A stretch of DNA of 64,000 nucleotides, from assembly GCA_000238975.1 (NCBI GenBank), contig CP002295.1, positions 682,001 through 746,000 on the forward strand, given 5' to 3'. The notes under the pieces are model-generated. The model had not been told where the DNA came from. It did not search any database and saw only the letters and a list, made by a program, of their open reading frames with translations. The translations under genes and the position numbers were made by a program. Of this stretch, positions 33,886 through 44,873 are shown in pieces (position 1 is the first letter of the stretch; every line of letters starts with the position of its first letter). Source of the stretch: Serratia symbiotica str. 'Cinara cedri' (GTDB taxonomy: Bacteria > Pseudomonadota > Gammaproteobacteria > Enterobacterales > Enterobacteriaceae).

Positions 33886-36367
33886 ATGTTTAATAAGTAT
33901 TATGTTTAAGTAATTTAAGTACTAAGTGGTCCTGATAAATAAAAGCTTTAAATAAAAATGATAATTAGTAATTTTAATATAGTATTAGATGGTATCTGTA
34001 ATTTATCTTGCTATTAGCTTATGGGGTATACATTATTAATAATAATGCAATGAATAGCTAATTTTATATAGTATATATTATTGTCAAGTGACAAAAAGTA
34101 TTTATTATTTAAGCCATAGAATACCATAAAAATAATATTTTTATATATATTTTTTATTGTGAATCATCTATTTTGCATTTCATACATAATGTTATATTAA
34201 TTATATATGTTTCTAGAGTATTCTTATTTAATATTAAAAATATTAATAATTAATTTATCAATAATTTATTAAAGGTAAAATATGATTTTTAATCAGGATA
34301 ATATTATTTTATATAATTTAATGTAGTGATTGCATACTATGATTTGCAGTACTTGCATGATATAATGATTTAATAGTTTATAACTTTATCTGTATTAATA
34401 TGCGATCTAGTTTGTATTTCGTTAAATATTGCACTATGCTGCTGTAATATGTATTAACATGCTCTATAATTATGTAATAATGCTAGTATTTTGCTTTAGA
34501 TTTATTATTAAATAATTTATATATTATCATGTATTTTCCTACATTAAATAAACTTTGTGCCTTAAATATACATTAATAATATAATTAACAATATATGTAA
34601 ATGCATAATAAACACTATGTTATATAATATTTAATAACTAAATATTATATATTGAAAATTTCATTAACAATGTTAAGTTTTTTATTTATTGATATCTTTA
34701 GCAAAATTTGGTATAATGTTATGTGTATAGTTTATACAATAGTAGAATATTTACTACCCTGATAGTATCACGAACATAAATATAATATAGCTAAAGCTGG
34801 TACATCAAGTAGTTGCTCCACTAATACTATTGAATACTGCAATTTAAGTTATAATATGATAACTAATAATAAAATAAATTAAGTACTCTATTACTAGAGA
34901 TAGGCGATTATTGTAATAAGAATAAAAATTCTAAGTTAAAGAATATTTTTAGTACCTAAATTAGGAACAATTAATGTATTTACAGAATATCTTATTTATG
35001 GGGTATGCAAGTGATTCTTATATCAATGATCATATATAATTAAATATCTAACTCTTTTGTGTAAAATTAAAACATTCGGCAGCAGTATATGGTTAGCGAC
35101 TGAGTGGTATATATTAAAGAATATACTTACATATACTATGATTGTTTATAGTGACATAAATTTATTATTATGGTAATTAGAAATAGTAAGTAATTAATAT
35201 AGATGATTATATCAAAATTTAAAGATGTTAATTTTTATAGAGCTCAAAGTTATTATCGTGTAATTAGTATTATGATAATTATTATCAATAATAAGATTAG
35301 TATCTTATACATCTAATATTAACTATGGTACTAGATTGGTAACTTTAAATACATATATAAGTATGTATTTAAAGTTACAGCATTATATGTCTTACTGGTA
35401 ATCACTGGCAACATTAGTAAGAATAAATATAATTACATGAGATTATATTGTCTTTTTAAGATGTAATAGAGATAATTATTTATCATTATTACATTAAATG
35501 TATTCTTAGATTCAACTATAAGTATTAATATAATTAATATTTGAAGTTTATTTACGTGCTTAGTTTGAACTGGTTGAGACATAAGCAGGGTGTTATATGA
35601 TACGTAGAGATGGGTACGAGAATTTAAAAATATAATATATGGAGTGTTATAGTAATTAAGTAGAGCGTGATTTTTTACACATTAGTTTAGTATAATTAAT
35701 TACTAGGTTAAGATTATATCTTTGATATAGAGTATTATTACTTTGTAATTTTTACTGATAGAAGGTTAGATTAATTTAACTAATGATTATAACTAATATG
35801 ATTAACCAAAGTTTTTTAGGAGAAAGAAAGGTTACCTAAGTCGGATATATCGATTGATTCATGATAGTTTTTATTATCCACTGCACTTTGTGCATCAAAT
35901 ATATTTCATTAGGTTTTATATGAGTCGGGCATATATTTTATATAATAGCTAAAAAAAGAATGCTTAGGCTGTAATGTATTAAGTAATAATTGCTAATTAA
36001 TCTTATTACTAGTGTTTGTTTTAATACTTTAGTATTAGTTTATTTATCTTGGTGATGTAAAAATAAAAAGTTTTTTAATTTGCTAAAGAATGTTTATTAT
36101 CTTTCGTGGTTATATGATTATTTAATATATTGAATTATGTTAATATTAGAAATGTGATTGTACCATGTACATGGTTGTTTCTCTCTATGTTTTTAAGGAT
36201 TGATATTATTTTATTTATACTAGCACTATAGAAATATACCTGCTAATAAAATTAGTTTATATTAGATTATTTATCACAGTGATATGCGGTATTTAATTTA
36301 ATCGAGTTGATATAGATTACTTTATTAAAAGTGAAGGTAGTAAAAGTAAAATAGGTGTAACTGGGTA
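33886..36367. other. Gene desert, expected gstA N-terminus and most of dtpA
   Basis: No open frame of useful length is present. By gene order it should hold the rest of gstA and most of the peptide transporter dtpA, but I could not read them. It contains a strong inverted repeat at 35339-35378. Confidence 0.45.
35339..35378. repeat. Inverted repeat with perfect 17-base arms
   Basis: GTAACTTTAAATACATA at 35339-35355 is exactly complemented at 35362-35378 with a 6-base spacer. It is the longest perfect hairpin I found in the window. There is no T-run after it and no gene within 1 kb. Confidence 0.9.
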
Positions 36368-36460
36368 TCTAGTGAAACTTATATAAAGTTATGGTATCTA
36401 TAGAAGTGTTATAATCTTTCAAGCATGAACAAAAAATATTATAATCATAACAATATATGA
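36368..36460 (-). pseudogene. dtpA: Possible dtpA remnant (peptide/proton symporter, N-terminal part)
   Basis: Minus-strand codons Y-I-V-M-I-I-I-F, a frameshift, then E-R-L-stop-H-F align with FYLIFSIELWERFGYY at the start of POT-family transporters. E. coli has nth-dtpA-gstA on one strand, and this position and strand fit. The match is modest. Confidence 0.42.
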
Positions 36461-36712
36461 GTATATATTGGTATGCAACATCAAGTATAAATAATATTAT
36501 TAAATAGATGGCGTAATAATATGAACTAATTTTATTAAATAAATTATTAGATATATATTTTTTAGTGAATCATTAATTCATAACTTATATATAGCACCAA
36601 GTTGATTTTAAATTATTTAAATGTCAGTAAGATAGGGTGAAGAGACCTTAATTTATAAGGCATGGCGCTAATTATTTAAAAAATAATAAAAATATATACA
36701 GAACGTAATGGG

Positions 36713-37381
36713 TTAAGTGCTTGAAAAAACTTTTTTTTGGAATTCGCATAGATCTACAATAATACAGGAACTACATAGTGGTTTTTTTGCCATACAGGTA
36801 TAGCGACCAAGTATTACTAGCCATTGATGACAGTTTATTTTAAATGCGTTAGGAACTACCTGTAGTAATTTTTTTTCTACCAGATTAACATTTTTCCCTG
36901 GCGCAAAAAATGTGCGGTTACAGACACGAAAAACATGTGTGTCAACTGCAATGGTTGGCCAACCAAATACAGTATTTAATATTATATTAGCAGTTTTACG
37001 GCCTACACCAGGTAGTGACTCTAACGCTGTGCGATCCTCAGGTACTTCACCGTCGTATAGTTCTAATAGAATAAGGCATATTTTAATCACATTTTCAGCT
37101 TTGCGATTGAATAGGCCAATAGTCTTAATATACATTTTAATACGATTTAGACCTAATGCCAGCAAGCTTGCTGGGTTGTTGGCTACTGCATATAATTTTG
37201 TCGTTACTGCATTAACACTGGCATCAGTAGTTTGTGCGGACAATAACACAGCAATCAATAATTCAAATGGAGTATTATAAATCAGTCCAGTATTTGAATC
37301 TAAGTTATTATCGCGTAGTCTAGTAAGAATTTTTAGTCTTTTGATTTTATTCATTAATGTGTCTATCTCTGTATCTGCCAT
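36713..37381 (-). CDS. nth: Endonuclease III
   Basis: Nth is a DNA glycosylase/AP lyase that removes oxidised pyrimidines. The helix-hairpin-helix LPGVGRKTAN near residue 123 carries the catalytic Lys, VDTHVFRVCNR carries the catalytic Asp, and the four [4Fe-4S] Cys follow the C-X6-C-X2-C-X5-C spacing near 196-212. The frame begins at 37381 (AGGA just upstream), giving 222 residues. The family's usual start MNKxKR lies at 37354 and would give 213. It is the last gene of the rsx operon, 20 bases after rsxE, as in E. coli. It is a repair enzyme kept while ruvABC is lost. Confidence 0.96.
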   Translation of the reverse strand: MADTEIDTLMNKIKRLKILTRLRDNNLDSNTGLIYNTPFELLIAVLLSAQTTDASVNAVTTKLYAVANNPASLLALGLNRIKMYIKTIGLFNRKAENVIKICLILLELYDGEVPEDRTALESLPGVGRKTANIILNTVFGWPTIAVDTHVFRVCNRTFFAPGKNVNLVEKKLLQVVPNAFKINCHQWLVILGRYTCMAKKPLCSSCIIVDLCEFQKKVFSST

Positions 37382-37401
37382 TAATCCTATGATAGAAATA
37401 T

Positions 37402-38061
37402 TTAATTTGAATTTGCAGTCTTGTATTTTTTTATTTTCTCATTTATTAGGTGCTTCAAGGCTAATAGTAAGCCTAATGTAATAAAAGCACCAGGTGGTAA
37501 CATTGCTAGTAGCAATGGGCTATTAAAATGTACTACTTCTATACGTAATAATTTTGCCCAACTACCAAGTAGCATATCAGCACCGTCGAATAGTGTGCCT
37601 TTGCTTAATAACTCGCGTATAATACCTAGTATCAGCATTACGCTAGTTGCACCGAGACCAATAGCCATACCATCTAGTGCTGAGAGGCCAATAGGTTTTT
37701 TAGTTGCTACTGCTTCAGCACGACCAACTACTATGCAGTTAGTGACAATAAGAGGGATAAAGATCCCCAAAGACTGGTACAGTCTATAAGTATAGGCATT
37801 AATTAGCATTTGCACGATACTTACTATAGCTGCGATAATCATTACATAAATTGGGATACGTAATTCTTTTGGTATCCAGGATCGTACAGCAGAGATAGAA
37901 GCATTAGTTAGAGTTAGTACGAGTGTGGTTGCTAAGCCTAGCCCAAGCGCATTGATAGCTGTCGAGGTTACTGCTAACAGGGGGCACATTCCTAGTAATT
38001 GCACTAGCGTTGAGTTATGTGTCCATAATCCTCGAATAATCAGATTTTTTTTTTCATTCAT
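37402..38061 (-). CDS. rsxE: Electron transport complex subunit RsxE
   Basis: RsxE is an integral membrane subunit of the Rsx (Rnf-like) complex, which in E. coli keeps the SoxR [2Fe-2S] sensor reduced. The 219 residues have about six hydrophobic segments. The typical opening is [25 protein letters not shown], and the conserved [13 protein letters not shown] block follows. Its start overlaps the rsxG stop by four bases (ATGA), which implies translational coupling. It is homologous to RsxA in the same operon. Confidence 0.96.
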   Translation of the reverse strand: MNEKKNLIIRGLWTHNSTLVQLLGMCPLLAVTSTAINALGLGLATTLVLTLTNASISAVRSWIPKELRIPIYVMIIAAIVSIVQMLINAYTYRLYQSLGIFIPLIVTNCIVVGRAEAVATKKPIGLSALDGMAIGLGATSVMLILGIIRELLSKGTLFDGADMLLGSWAKLLRIEVVHFNSPLLLAMLPPGAFITLGLLLALKHLINEKIKKYKTANSN

Positions 38062-38687
38062 TTGTTATTATTACATACAGATAAGCTATCTAATTTAGAT
38101 GGTAGTGTTTTTATATATAATGCAGTCCGATGCACAGCATTTACTACAGCACGTGGTGTAATGGTCGCTCCAGTAAATTGATCAAATATACCACCATCTT
38201 TCTTTACGGCCCAGTTTTGATCATATGAGTTTTCTATTGTTTGACCGCTAAAGCAAGTGATCCAATTAGAAATGCTTAATTCAATTTTATCACCTAATCC
38301 TGGCGTTTCATGATGCTTGATTACCCTGGCACCAAGCACAGTACCATGAAAGTCAGCACCAACTAGTATTTGAATTTCACCAGAGTAGCCGTCTGGTGCA
38401 ATAGTATCTAGTGCTGCCGCACTTGGTTTGTTATTTTTGCGTGCTAAATAGAGATGATGTGGGTTGTTATTACCTAGTAGTGAGTCGCTAACTAGAAAAC
38501 ATTCGGATTGTATATTATTGTCGTAATATTTTGGTGGAACAACCTGATCTAGTAATCTTTTTTGTTGCTGTATCGTCTGATGCTTAATAGTTTTTTGAGT
38601 CATGCTATTAATTGTGGCAGTTAATCCAGTAGTAATAGCAGCAAAAATTGCTAGTGTAATTCCATGCTTTTTTATTGATTTTAGCAT
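38058..38687 (-). CDS. rsxG: Electron transport complex subunit RsxG
   Basis: RsxG is a periplasm-facing flavoprotein of the Rsx complex. The 209 residues have one N-terminal membrane anchor (about 9-27). The covalent FMN attachment motif TGATIT near residue 178 supplies the Thr for the phosphodiester bond, and [11 protein letters not shown] is also conserved. It lies ten bases after rsxD and overlaps rsxE. Confidence 0.96.
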   Translation of the reverse strand: MLKSIKKHGITLAIFAAITTGLTATINSMTQKTIKHQTIQQQKRLLDQVVPPKYYDNNIQSECFLVSDSLLGNNNPHHLYLARKNNKPSAAALDTIAPDGYSGEIQILVGADFHGTVLGARVIKHHETPGLGDKIELSISNWITCFSGQTIENSYDQNWAVKKDGGIFDQFTGATITPRAVVNAVHRTALYIKTLPSKLDSLSVCNNNK

Positions 38688-38696
38688 AGTGACTCC

Positions 38697-39782
38697 TTAG
38701 TAATGGCCATAAACACGCGGCTGTGTATAATAGTCAATTAATGGCACGGTAATATTAGCTAATAAAACTGCGAAGGCGACTCCATCCGGGTAGCCACCAT
38801 AAACGCGAATAATCCATAATAGCATACCAACTAATGCTCCATAAATTAAACGCCCAACTGGTGTTGTTGATGCGCTAACAGGATCTGTGGCTATAAAAAA
38901 TGCTCCTAGCATACTAGCACCAGAAAAAAGATGAATAAGTGGTGATGCATAATGTGTCATATCATACCACCAGGATAATCCTGATAAGATAGTTAAAGTT
39001 ACTAGTATGCTAACTGGAATGTGCCAATGGATTAGCCTGGCAGTCATCATGCATAGGCCGCCAAAGAGAAAGCCGATGTTTATCCATTGCCATCCAATGC
39101 CCGCTATCAATCCGCTTAATAAAGGTTGTTGTAATGCTTGTTCAACACTATTAGTGCTGCGCAAACTAGTCTTGAGAGCATCTAGTGGTGTGGCTTGGCT
39201 AATGCCGTCATAAATCATCTGTATTGTTTGATTATTAGCTACTTGACTACTATGTCCAGTAAAAATTATTAACCACGTATCTTGGAGTGATAGCGTTGTT
39301 GTATGTAGTTCATGCGGCGCTAGCCAGCTGGTCATGTGCACCGGAAAGGAAGTTAGTAGTATTACATATCCAACCATAGCCGGATTGAATGGGTTTTGAC
39401 CCAACCCCCCATATATTTGTTTAGCTATGACAATAGCACAAAAGGTACCAATAATACTGATCCACCACGGTGCCAATGGGGGCAAGCTGATGCTTATTAG
39501 CAATGCGGTAAGCAGCGCTGAGTTGTTTGCTAGTTGATGGTATACTGATAGCTTGCGTAATTTTAGGATGATTGCTTCAGATAATAGTGCAGTAATCATA
39601 GATAATGCGATCTGAATAAGTGTACCATAACCAAAGTAGCATATTTGAGCAGCAATACCTGGGGTACAGGCTAGCATTACGTACTGCATGATACGGCTAG
39701 TGTTTTGTGGTTTATGAGTGTAAGGTGAACTAGTAATGCATAAGTTTTTTGTTGCTGTAGATGATACTGGCCTAAATTTCAT
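38697..39782 (-). CDS. rsxD: Electron transport complex subunit RsxD
   Basis: RsxD is a membrane subunit of the Rsx complex carrying covalent FMN. The 361 residues have some ten hydrophobic segments, and [16 protein letters not shown] and the C-terminal [23 protein letters not shown] are typical. The flavin Thr is kept in [10 protein letters not shown] near residue 198, but the usual Gly of the SGAT motif is Gln here. In E. coli rsxC and rsxD are close. Here a 522-base non-coding gap precedes rsxD. Confidence 0.95.
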   Translation of the reverse strand: MKFRPVSSTATKNLCITSSPYTHKPQNTSRIMQYVMLACTPGIAAQICYFGYGTLIQIALSMITALLSEAIILKLRKLSVYHQLANNSALLTALLISISLPPLAPWWISIIGTFCAIVIAKQIYGGLGQNPFNPAMVGYVILLTSFPVHMTSWLAPHELHTTTLSLQDTWLIIFTGHSSQVANNQTIQMIYDGISQATPLDALKTSLRSTNSVEQALQQPLLSGLIAGIGWQWINIGFLFGGLCMMTARLIHWHIPVSILVTLTILSGLSWWYDMTHYASPLIHLFSGASMLGAFFIATDPVSASTTPVGRLIYGALVGMLLWIIRVYGGYPDGVAFAVLLANITVPLIDYYTQPRVYGHY

Positions 39783-40304
39783 AGAGTAACAATGCCTTTT
39801 ACTAAATTCTTAGCAGTGATATCGCGTTGCATAACAAGGCGTTATAAAATTTATCTCTGAGTATAATTCTTAATAAATACTTAAGGTAGTACACGATAAT
39901 TTATATCGTTATAATGATATTTTGTATATTTTAATAATCTATGATTTATTGTATGCATTAAATAATTCTAGTCATCTAACTGATGTTTAAGTATTTTATT
40001 TCTAACTTTAAGAAATACTTGGCAATTATGAGTGCATTAGTAATTAAGAATAGATATTAATAATAATACAGTAGCTTTAATTGTAGTAGCTTTAATTGAA
40101 TGATTTTTATTCATTATAAAAGCTAGGATTCCTATTTTTATTTTAGCTTTGTTATAGGAGATATCTGCTTTTTGTTTTATTTATATTTTTGTGGGTATGA
40201 ACTTGATCTTCCTATTAGGTTTTATTTTTATTTATTTCTTAGTATTTTACTCATGGATACTATCTCGAGATTATATGTCTTTTAGTCATGGATGGTTGTA
40301 GTAG
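39783..40304. other. Non-coding gap between rsxC and rsxD, probable lost rsxC tail
   Basis: This interval lies directly downstream of the rsxC stop codon. E. coli RsxC continues for about 230 more residues of Ala/Lys-rich repeats, which would need about 700 bases. The gap is the right place and nearly the right size for an eroded tail. No codon-level match was found, since the tail is low-complexity. Confidence 0.45.
40071..40099. repeat. Direct tandem duplication of 15 bases
   Basis: GTAGCTTTAATTGTA at 40071-40085 is followed at once by a second copy differing only at its end. It lies inside the rsxC-rsxD gap. Confidence 0.8.
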
Positions 40305-41825
40305 TTATTGTGGTGTTTTTTCTATGCGCTTTGCTACTACGCTTTGAACTGTATGTGTATCCTTATTAACTAGTTTTGTCTTAGTGTTTTGGTATCGCTG
40401 TTCACGCGCTATTTTGTCATGCTCCAAACGTTTTAGCTTTGCCTTATAATGCGCTTTAGCTTTGATAATACGTGTTGTTTCTTGATCCAAGGCTTTAATT
40501 TCAGCTTTTTCTTCTTGGTAGTATTGTACTAGCGGAATATTGCTTGGGCACACGAACGCACAGGCGCCACACTCTATGCAGTCAGATAAATTATAATTAC
40601 GTGCTTTGCTATGCTCTTTGCCACGGCTAAACCAATATAGTTGTTGTGGTAATAAACCTACAGGACAAACATCTGCGCAAAATCCGCAACGAATACAAGC
40701 TTCTTCAGGTAATTTCTGCGACATCTCATTAATTGATGGCGCTAGAATGCAATTGCTTACTTTAATAATAGGCGCGCGAAGAGAAGTAAGTGTAAAACCC
40801 ATCAGTGGTCCGCCCATAACTACCATTTGTTGCGAATGTGGTCGGAATCCAGCGAACGCCAAGAGTTTTTGCACCGGTGTACCTATGCGCGCCCATAGGT
40901 TACCTGGCTTGCTGAGTGTTTCGCCAGTTAGAGTTACTACACGTTCAATTAATGGTTCACCGTTTACTATTGCACGTTTAATAGCAAACGCGGTTCCAAC
41001 GTTTTGCATCAATACACCAATAGTAGAGGAGTGCTGACCGTGAGGTATTTCTTTACCAGTAAGTATTTTAGTTAGTTGCTTAGCGCCACCAGAAGGATAT
41101 TTGGTTGGTATTACTTGTAGTGTAATACCGTATTGACCATATAATGCTTGCTTTAATGCTAAAATAGCCTCTTGTTTATTATCTTCAATACCGATAAAGG
41201 TGATTTTCGGTTTTAGTAAATACCTTAGGATTTGCGTACCTTCAATGATTTGATCAGCATGCTCTTGCATTAGACGATCATCAGCTGTAATGTAAGGCTC
41301 ACATTCAGCAGCATTAATGATGAGTGTTTCTATATTATTGATGCCATTTTGCAATTTACTTGCAGTAGGAAATCCAGCGCCACCTAAGCCGGCAATACCA
41401 GCTTGATGGATAAGCTGAATTAGCTCGGTTGCAGATAGTTTATGATAATCTGTAACTAAATTGCGTTGTCCCCAGCGATCTTCACCGTCCGTTTCAATAA
41501 TTATACATAGTTCAGTACGTCCAGATGGTTGAGCGGTTATATGGGGTTTAATTGCGTTTACTGTTCCTGAAGTTGGAGCATGTACTGGAATCATACGGCC
41601 TTGACCGATTGTTAATGGTTGGCCTTTCAGTACTTTATCTCCTGATTTAATACATAGTTCTCCCTCTGGCCCTAAATGCTGTTTTAATGGGATTACAAAA
41701 GTAGTTGGTAGTGGCGCGGTACGTAGTGGTGATTTACTAGACTGCACTTTCATGTCCGGCGGATATATTCCACCATTAAAGTCCCATATTTGTTTTTTTT
41801 GAAACATATCAAATAGATTAAGCAT
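40305..41825 (-). CDS. rsxC: Electron transport complex subunit RsxC (short form)
   Basis: RsxC is the peripheral NADH-side subunit, with a flavin/NADH-binding RnfC core and two [4Fe-4S] clusters. The opening [13 protein letters not shown] is typical. GLGGAGFPT near residue 146 and [17 protein letters not shown] are conserved. The two cluster motifs are [14 protein letters not shown] near 380 and [14 protein letters not shown] near 419. It has 506 residues against 740 in E. coli, because the long Ala/Lys-rich C-terminal repeat is missing. The charged coiled-coil start of that tail is still present. Its start overlaps the end of rsxB by eight bases. Confidence 0.95.
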   Translation of the reverse strand: MLNLFDMFQKKQIWDFNGGIYPPDMKVQSSKSPLRTAPLPTTFVIPLKQHLGPEGELCIKSGDKVLKGQPLTIGQGRMIPVHAPTSGTVNAIKPHITAQPSGRTELCIIIETDGEDRWGQRNLVTDYHKLSATELIQLIHQAGIAGLGGAGFPTASKLQNGINNIETLIINAAECEPYITADDRLMQEHADQIIEGTQILRYLLKPKITFIGIEDNKQEAILALKQALYGQYGITLQVIPTKYPSGGAKQLTKILTGKEIPHGQHSSTIGVLMQNVGTAFAIKRAIVNGEPLIERVVTLTGETLSKPGNLWARIGTPVQKLLAFAGFRPHSQQMVVMGGPLMGFTLTSLRAPIIKVSNCILAPSINEMSQKLPEEACIRCGFCADVCPVGLLPQQLYWFSRGKEHSKARNYNLSDCIECGACAFVCPSNIPLVQYYQEEKAEIKALDQETTRIIKAKAHYKAKLKRLEHDKIAREQRYQNTKTKLVNKDTHTVQSVVAKRIEKTPQ

Positions 41826-42390
41826 TTTTCTCCATACTAATTATTTTTATTGGTATAGTCTCTGTAGTTCGTTTCCGGTTAGTATAATTTGTAGTAACTG
41901 GTATCATGCTAATACAGTTAGTAGGGCATGGCATGATACATAAATTGCAACCAGTACATAGATCTGCAATTACTGTATGTATAGCGCGGGTAGAACCTAT
42001 AATGGCGTCTACCGGGCAGCATTGAATGCATTTAGTACATCCAATGCAATACGTTTCATTTATATAGGCGACATGTCGTATTGGGTTAGCGATAATTTTA
42101 TTGCTTAATGGCCGTGGCTCTACATTTAGCAACTCAGCTAGTCTTAGCATTACATCTTCGCCCCCCGGAGCGCATTTGTTAATTATTTCACCATTTGCTA
42201 CTGCCCTAGCATAAGGATTACAACCTGGATATCCACATTGCCCACATTGGCTTTGCGGTAGAATAGCGTCAATTTGCTCAGCTAAAGGATCTTCTGCTAC
42301 TGCAAAATATTTGGCGGCATAGCTTAAGGTTATTCCAAACAGAAATCCTAGCGTACTTAGCACTGTAATAGCAATCCACAATGATTTCAT
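41818..42390 (-). CDS. rsxB: Electron transport complex subunit RsxB
   Basis: RsxB is the ferredoxin-like subunit of the Rsx complex. The 190 residues (192 in E. coli) begin with an N-terminal membrane helix. [14 protein letters not shown] cluster motif is near residue 49, followed by two bacterial ferredoxin motifs: [16 protein letters not shown] near 117 and [16 protein letters not shown] near 147. All cluster Cys residues are present. It overlaps rsxA by four bases and rsxC by eight, consistent with coupled translation. Confidence 0.96.
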   Translation of the reverse strand: MKSLWIAITVLSTLGFLFGITLSYAAKYFAVAEDPLAEQIDAILPQSQCGQCGYPGCNPYARAVANGEIINKCAPGGEDVMLRLAELLNVEPRPLSNKIIANPIRHVAYINETYCIGCTKCIQCCPVDAIIGSTRAIHTVIADLCTGCNLCIMPCPTNCISMIPVTTNYTNRKRTTETIPIKIISMEKNA

Positions 42391-42971
42391 AAGTATTGCA
42401 CTATTCCAGTAAATCCCATAAAGGCGAGTGACATCAATCCTGCAGTAATTAGCGCTATCGAGGAACCACGGAATGGTGCTGGTACATCGGCAATAATTAT
42501 GCGTTCACGGATGGCAGCGAAAAGTACTATTACTAAAGAGAACCCAGCGGCAGCGCTGAAGCCGTATACTGTAGATTGTAGAAAATTATATCCTAAATTA
42601 ACATTCAGCAATGTGACACCAAGTACTGCGCAGTTAGTAGTAATTAATGGTAGGAATATGCCTAGTAGCCTATATAAGACTGGACTAGTTTTACGCATTA
42701 TTATTTCAGTAAATTGTACTAATACTGCAATGACTAGAATAAATGATAATGTGCGTAAATATTCTAGTTCAAGAGGAACTATAATAAAAGTATTTAGGAA
42801 CCACGTACTGATTGATGCTAATGTCATTACAAAGGTAGTGGCTATCCCCATACCGATAGCGCTTTCGGGTTTTTTAGACATACCTAGAAATGGACATAAC
42901 CCAAGAAATTTGACTAATACAAAGTTATTCACTAACACGGTACTGATAAATAAAATTAAATATTTAATCAT
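42387..42971 (-). CDS. rsxA: Electron transport complex subunit RsxA
   Basis: RsxA is the first gene of the operon and an integral membrane subunit. The 194 residues match E. coli (193), with about six hydrophobic segments, the [19 protein letters not shown] opening and [14 protein letters not shown] in the middle. AGGTACC lies upstream of the ATG. The whole rsxABCDGE-nth order matches E. coli. Preservation of all six subunits plus nth in a region of heavy loss indicates selection. Confidence 0.96.
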   Translation of the reverse strand: MIKYLILFISTVLVNNFVLVKFLGLCPFLGMSKKPESAIGMGIATTFVMTLASISTWFLNTFIIVPLELEYLRTLSFILVIAVLVQFTEIIMRKTSPVLYRLLGIFLPLITTNCAVLGVTLLNVNLGYNFLQSTVYGFSAAAGFSLVIVLFAAIRERIIIADVPAPFRGSSIALITAGLMSLAFMGFTGIVQYL

Positions 42972-43530
42972 TATGGTACCTAAAAATAAAATTTATATAT
43001 TCTTAGTAATCTACAGCATATCAATAATACATAGTATTAGGTTACAGTTATTTTTATATATTTTAGCCTAAACTTATCTCATAATACGAAGAGATTATTT
43101 TTTGATTTATATAATATATAGAGCTTAACTAAGAATAGTATACATATATTGCTATTTTGAGCAATACACCTATAGTTTCATGTATTAAATAATTTTATTT
43201 ATTTCACTAATTTTAAGGTACCTAATTATTGTCCTAACAATATTCGTAAACTATTAATAAATCAGTTTTTAAGGAAGCTAAGTCTAGCGATACAGCTTAG
43301 CTATCTGGTATTAATAAAAATATCTCTGTTATTTTATTATTAATTAATGATATATGAAGATTTTACTATGTACTAAGAGTTTAACGTTAATGTAATATGC
43401 TTTAAGATCTTATTAAGTCTAATATGTAGTATGTTGTTAGTAACAATAAGGTCATTAATTATTAGGTGTTATAAAATATAATGAAAGGTATATGAACTTT
43501 CATAATATTAAATGCAAGGAAATTATCCTG
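42972..43530. other. Divergent gap between rsxA and the yfeH-like gene
   Basis: This is the upstream region of both flanking genes. It must hold their promoters, but none can be assigned reliably. E. coli has ydgK upstream of rsxA. I see no remnant of it. Confidence 0.4.
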
Positions 43531-44526
43531 ATGTATTGGTTGCAGTGTCTACGTTTTAATAAATTTTTATTATCGCTAATTTTAGTGGCGATACTCGCAT
43601 CGTTATTTCCATGTAGAGGTAATTGGGAAATTTTATTTATACATTTAAATACTGCGGCTATCTTAATAATATTTTTTATGCATGGTACTACATTATCACA
43701 TGAGGCGCTGCTTGCCGGAGTGAGTCAGTGGAGAATGCATCTGGTAGTATTATTTAGTACTTTTATATTATTTCCTGCCTTAGGTTTAGTTATGAGCTTA
43801 TTAGTGCCTAGTGTAATGCCACCAATGGTTTATCTCGGTTTTCTCTATTTGTGTGTATTACCAGCTACAGTACAGTCATCAATTGCCTTCACTGCGGTTG
43901 CAGGCGGCAATATAGCGGCATCAATTTGTAGCGCCTCCATGTCTAGTATTCTCGGCGTATTTATATCACCACTGTTGGTTGAGTTGCTAATTCATGCTCA
44001 TGGTAGTAATACCTATCTGTGGAAGGCAATTTGTGCAATTATATTACAATTAATGGTACCATTTGCTGTTGGTTATTTAACGAGGCAATTAGTTGCAGAA
44101 TGGGTTAATCGTTACCGTACATTAATTAATAATATTGACATAATGGCAGTATTACTAATGGTATATAGTGCCTTTAGTGCTGCAATAAGAGGGAGTATTT
44201 GGTATAAGATTAATGGTTGGTTGTTACTAACTATCTTAATGATATCAATATTGTTATTAACATTGGTTGTGATAATTAATATTTGCGTTACTCGTTGGCT
44301 AGGATTTAATGTCATTGACGAGATCACCATTGTGTTCTGTGGCTCTCAAAAGAGTTTAGCAAATGGTATACCGATGGCACATTTATTGTTTTCATCTGCT
44401 ACAGTAGCAGGTATAGTGTTACCGCTCATTATTTTCCATTATTTACAACTAATAACTTGCGCACTACTAGCAAAGCGTTATGCAGCTAGAATAGCTAAAG
44501 AGCACGCTACTATCTTTGATATATAA
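43531..44526 (+). CDS. yfeH: SBF-like (bile acid:sodium symporter family) membrane transporter, YfeH type
   Basis: This is a probable secondary transporter of the inner membrane; the substrate is unknown. I chose the ATG at 43531 (AAGGA at 43516-43520), giving 331 residues as in E. coli YfeH. An alternative ATG at 43492 would add 13 residues. Nine to ten hydrophobic segments are visible. The family blocks are intact: FMHGTTLSHEALL near 52, LYLCVLPATVQSSIAFT near 110, CSASMSSILGVF, and FCGSQKSLANGIPMAH near 270. In E. coli yfeH is elsewhere on the chromosome (near zipA), so this junction with rsx marks a rearrangement or a different ancestral order. Confidence 0.9.
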   Translation: MYWLQCLRFNKFLLSLILVAILASLFPCRGNWEILFIHLNTAAILIIFFMHGTTLSHEALLAGVSQWRMHLVVLFSTFILFPALGLVMSLLVPSVMPPMVYLGFLYLCVLPATVQSSIAFTAVAGGNIAASICSASMSSILGVFISPLLVELLIHAHGSNTYLWKAICAIILQLMVPFAVGYLTRQLVAEWVNRYRTLINNIDIMAVLLMVYSAFSAAIRGSIWYKINGWLLLTILMISILLLTLVVIINICVTRWLGFNVIDEITIVFCGSQKSLANGIPMAHLLFSSATVAGIVLPLIIFHYLQLITCALLAKRYAARIAKEHATIFDI

Positions 44527-44810
44527 TAAAATCGTATATTTTACTAATGCCATTATTTTTGGATTTTATGCGCAATGTATATTTTGATTATTGTTAATTT
44601 AGTATTGATTATCGTAAAATACAATAGATAATCTTATTATCATTGTGTTTTGATATTTTGGGTGAATTACTATCAAAGCTTTTTATGATAGTTTAGGGGG
44701 ATTTTATTTTTTTTTAAAAATGGTTATTTAGTTTAGTGTTTAATGATATTTTAATGATACATTTTATTAGTGTTAGGGGAAAATTATTAAGATATTTATA
44801 TTTTATAGTG

Positions 44811-44873
44811 TTTAGCTAGTTTAGCTAGTTTAGCTAGTTTAGCTAGTTTAGCTAGTTTAGCTAGTTTAGCTAG
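44811..44873. repeat. Tandem repeat, TTTAGCTAG x 7
   Basis: Seven perfect 9-base copies run from 44811 to 44873. The unit contains the self-complementary words AGCT and CTAG. The array lies 285 bases downstream of the yfeH-like gene in decayed DNA. Confidence 0.97.

Noticed and set aside
44811-44873. Possible CRISPR array
   Set aside because: The 9-base unit repeats without spacers and no cas gene is present.
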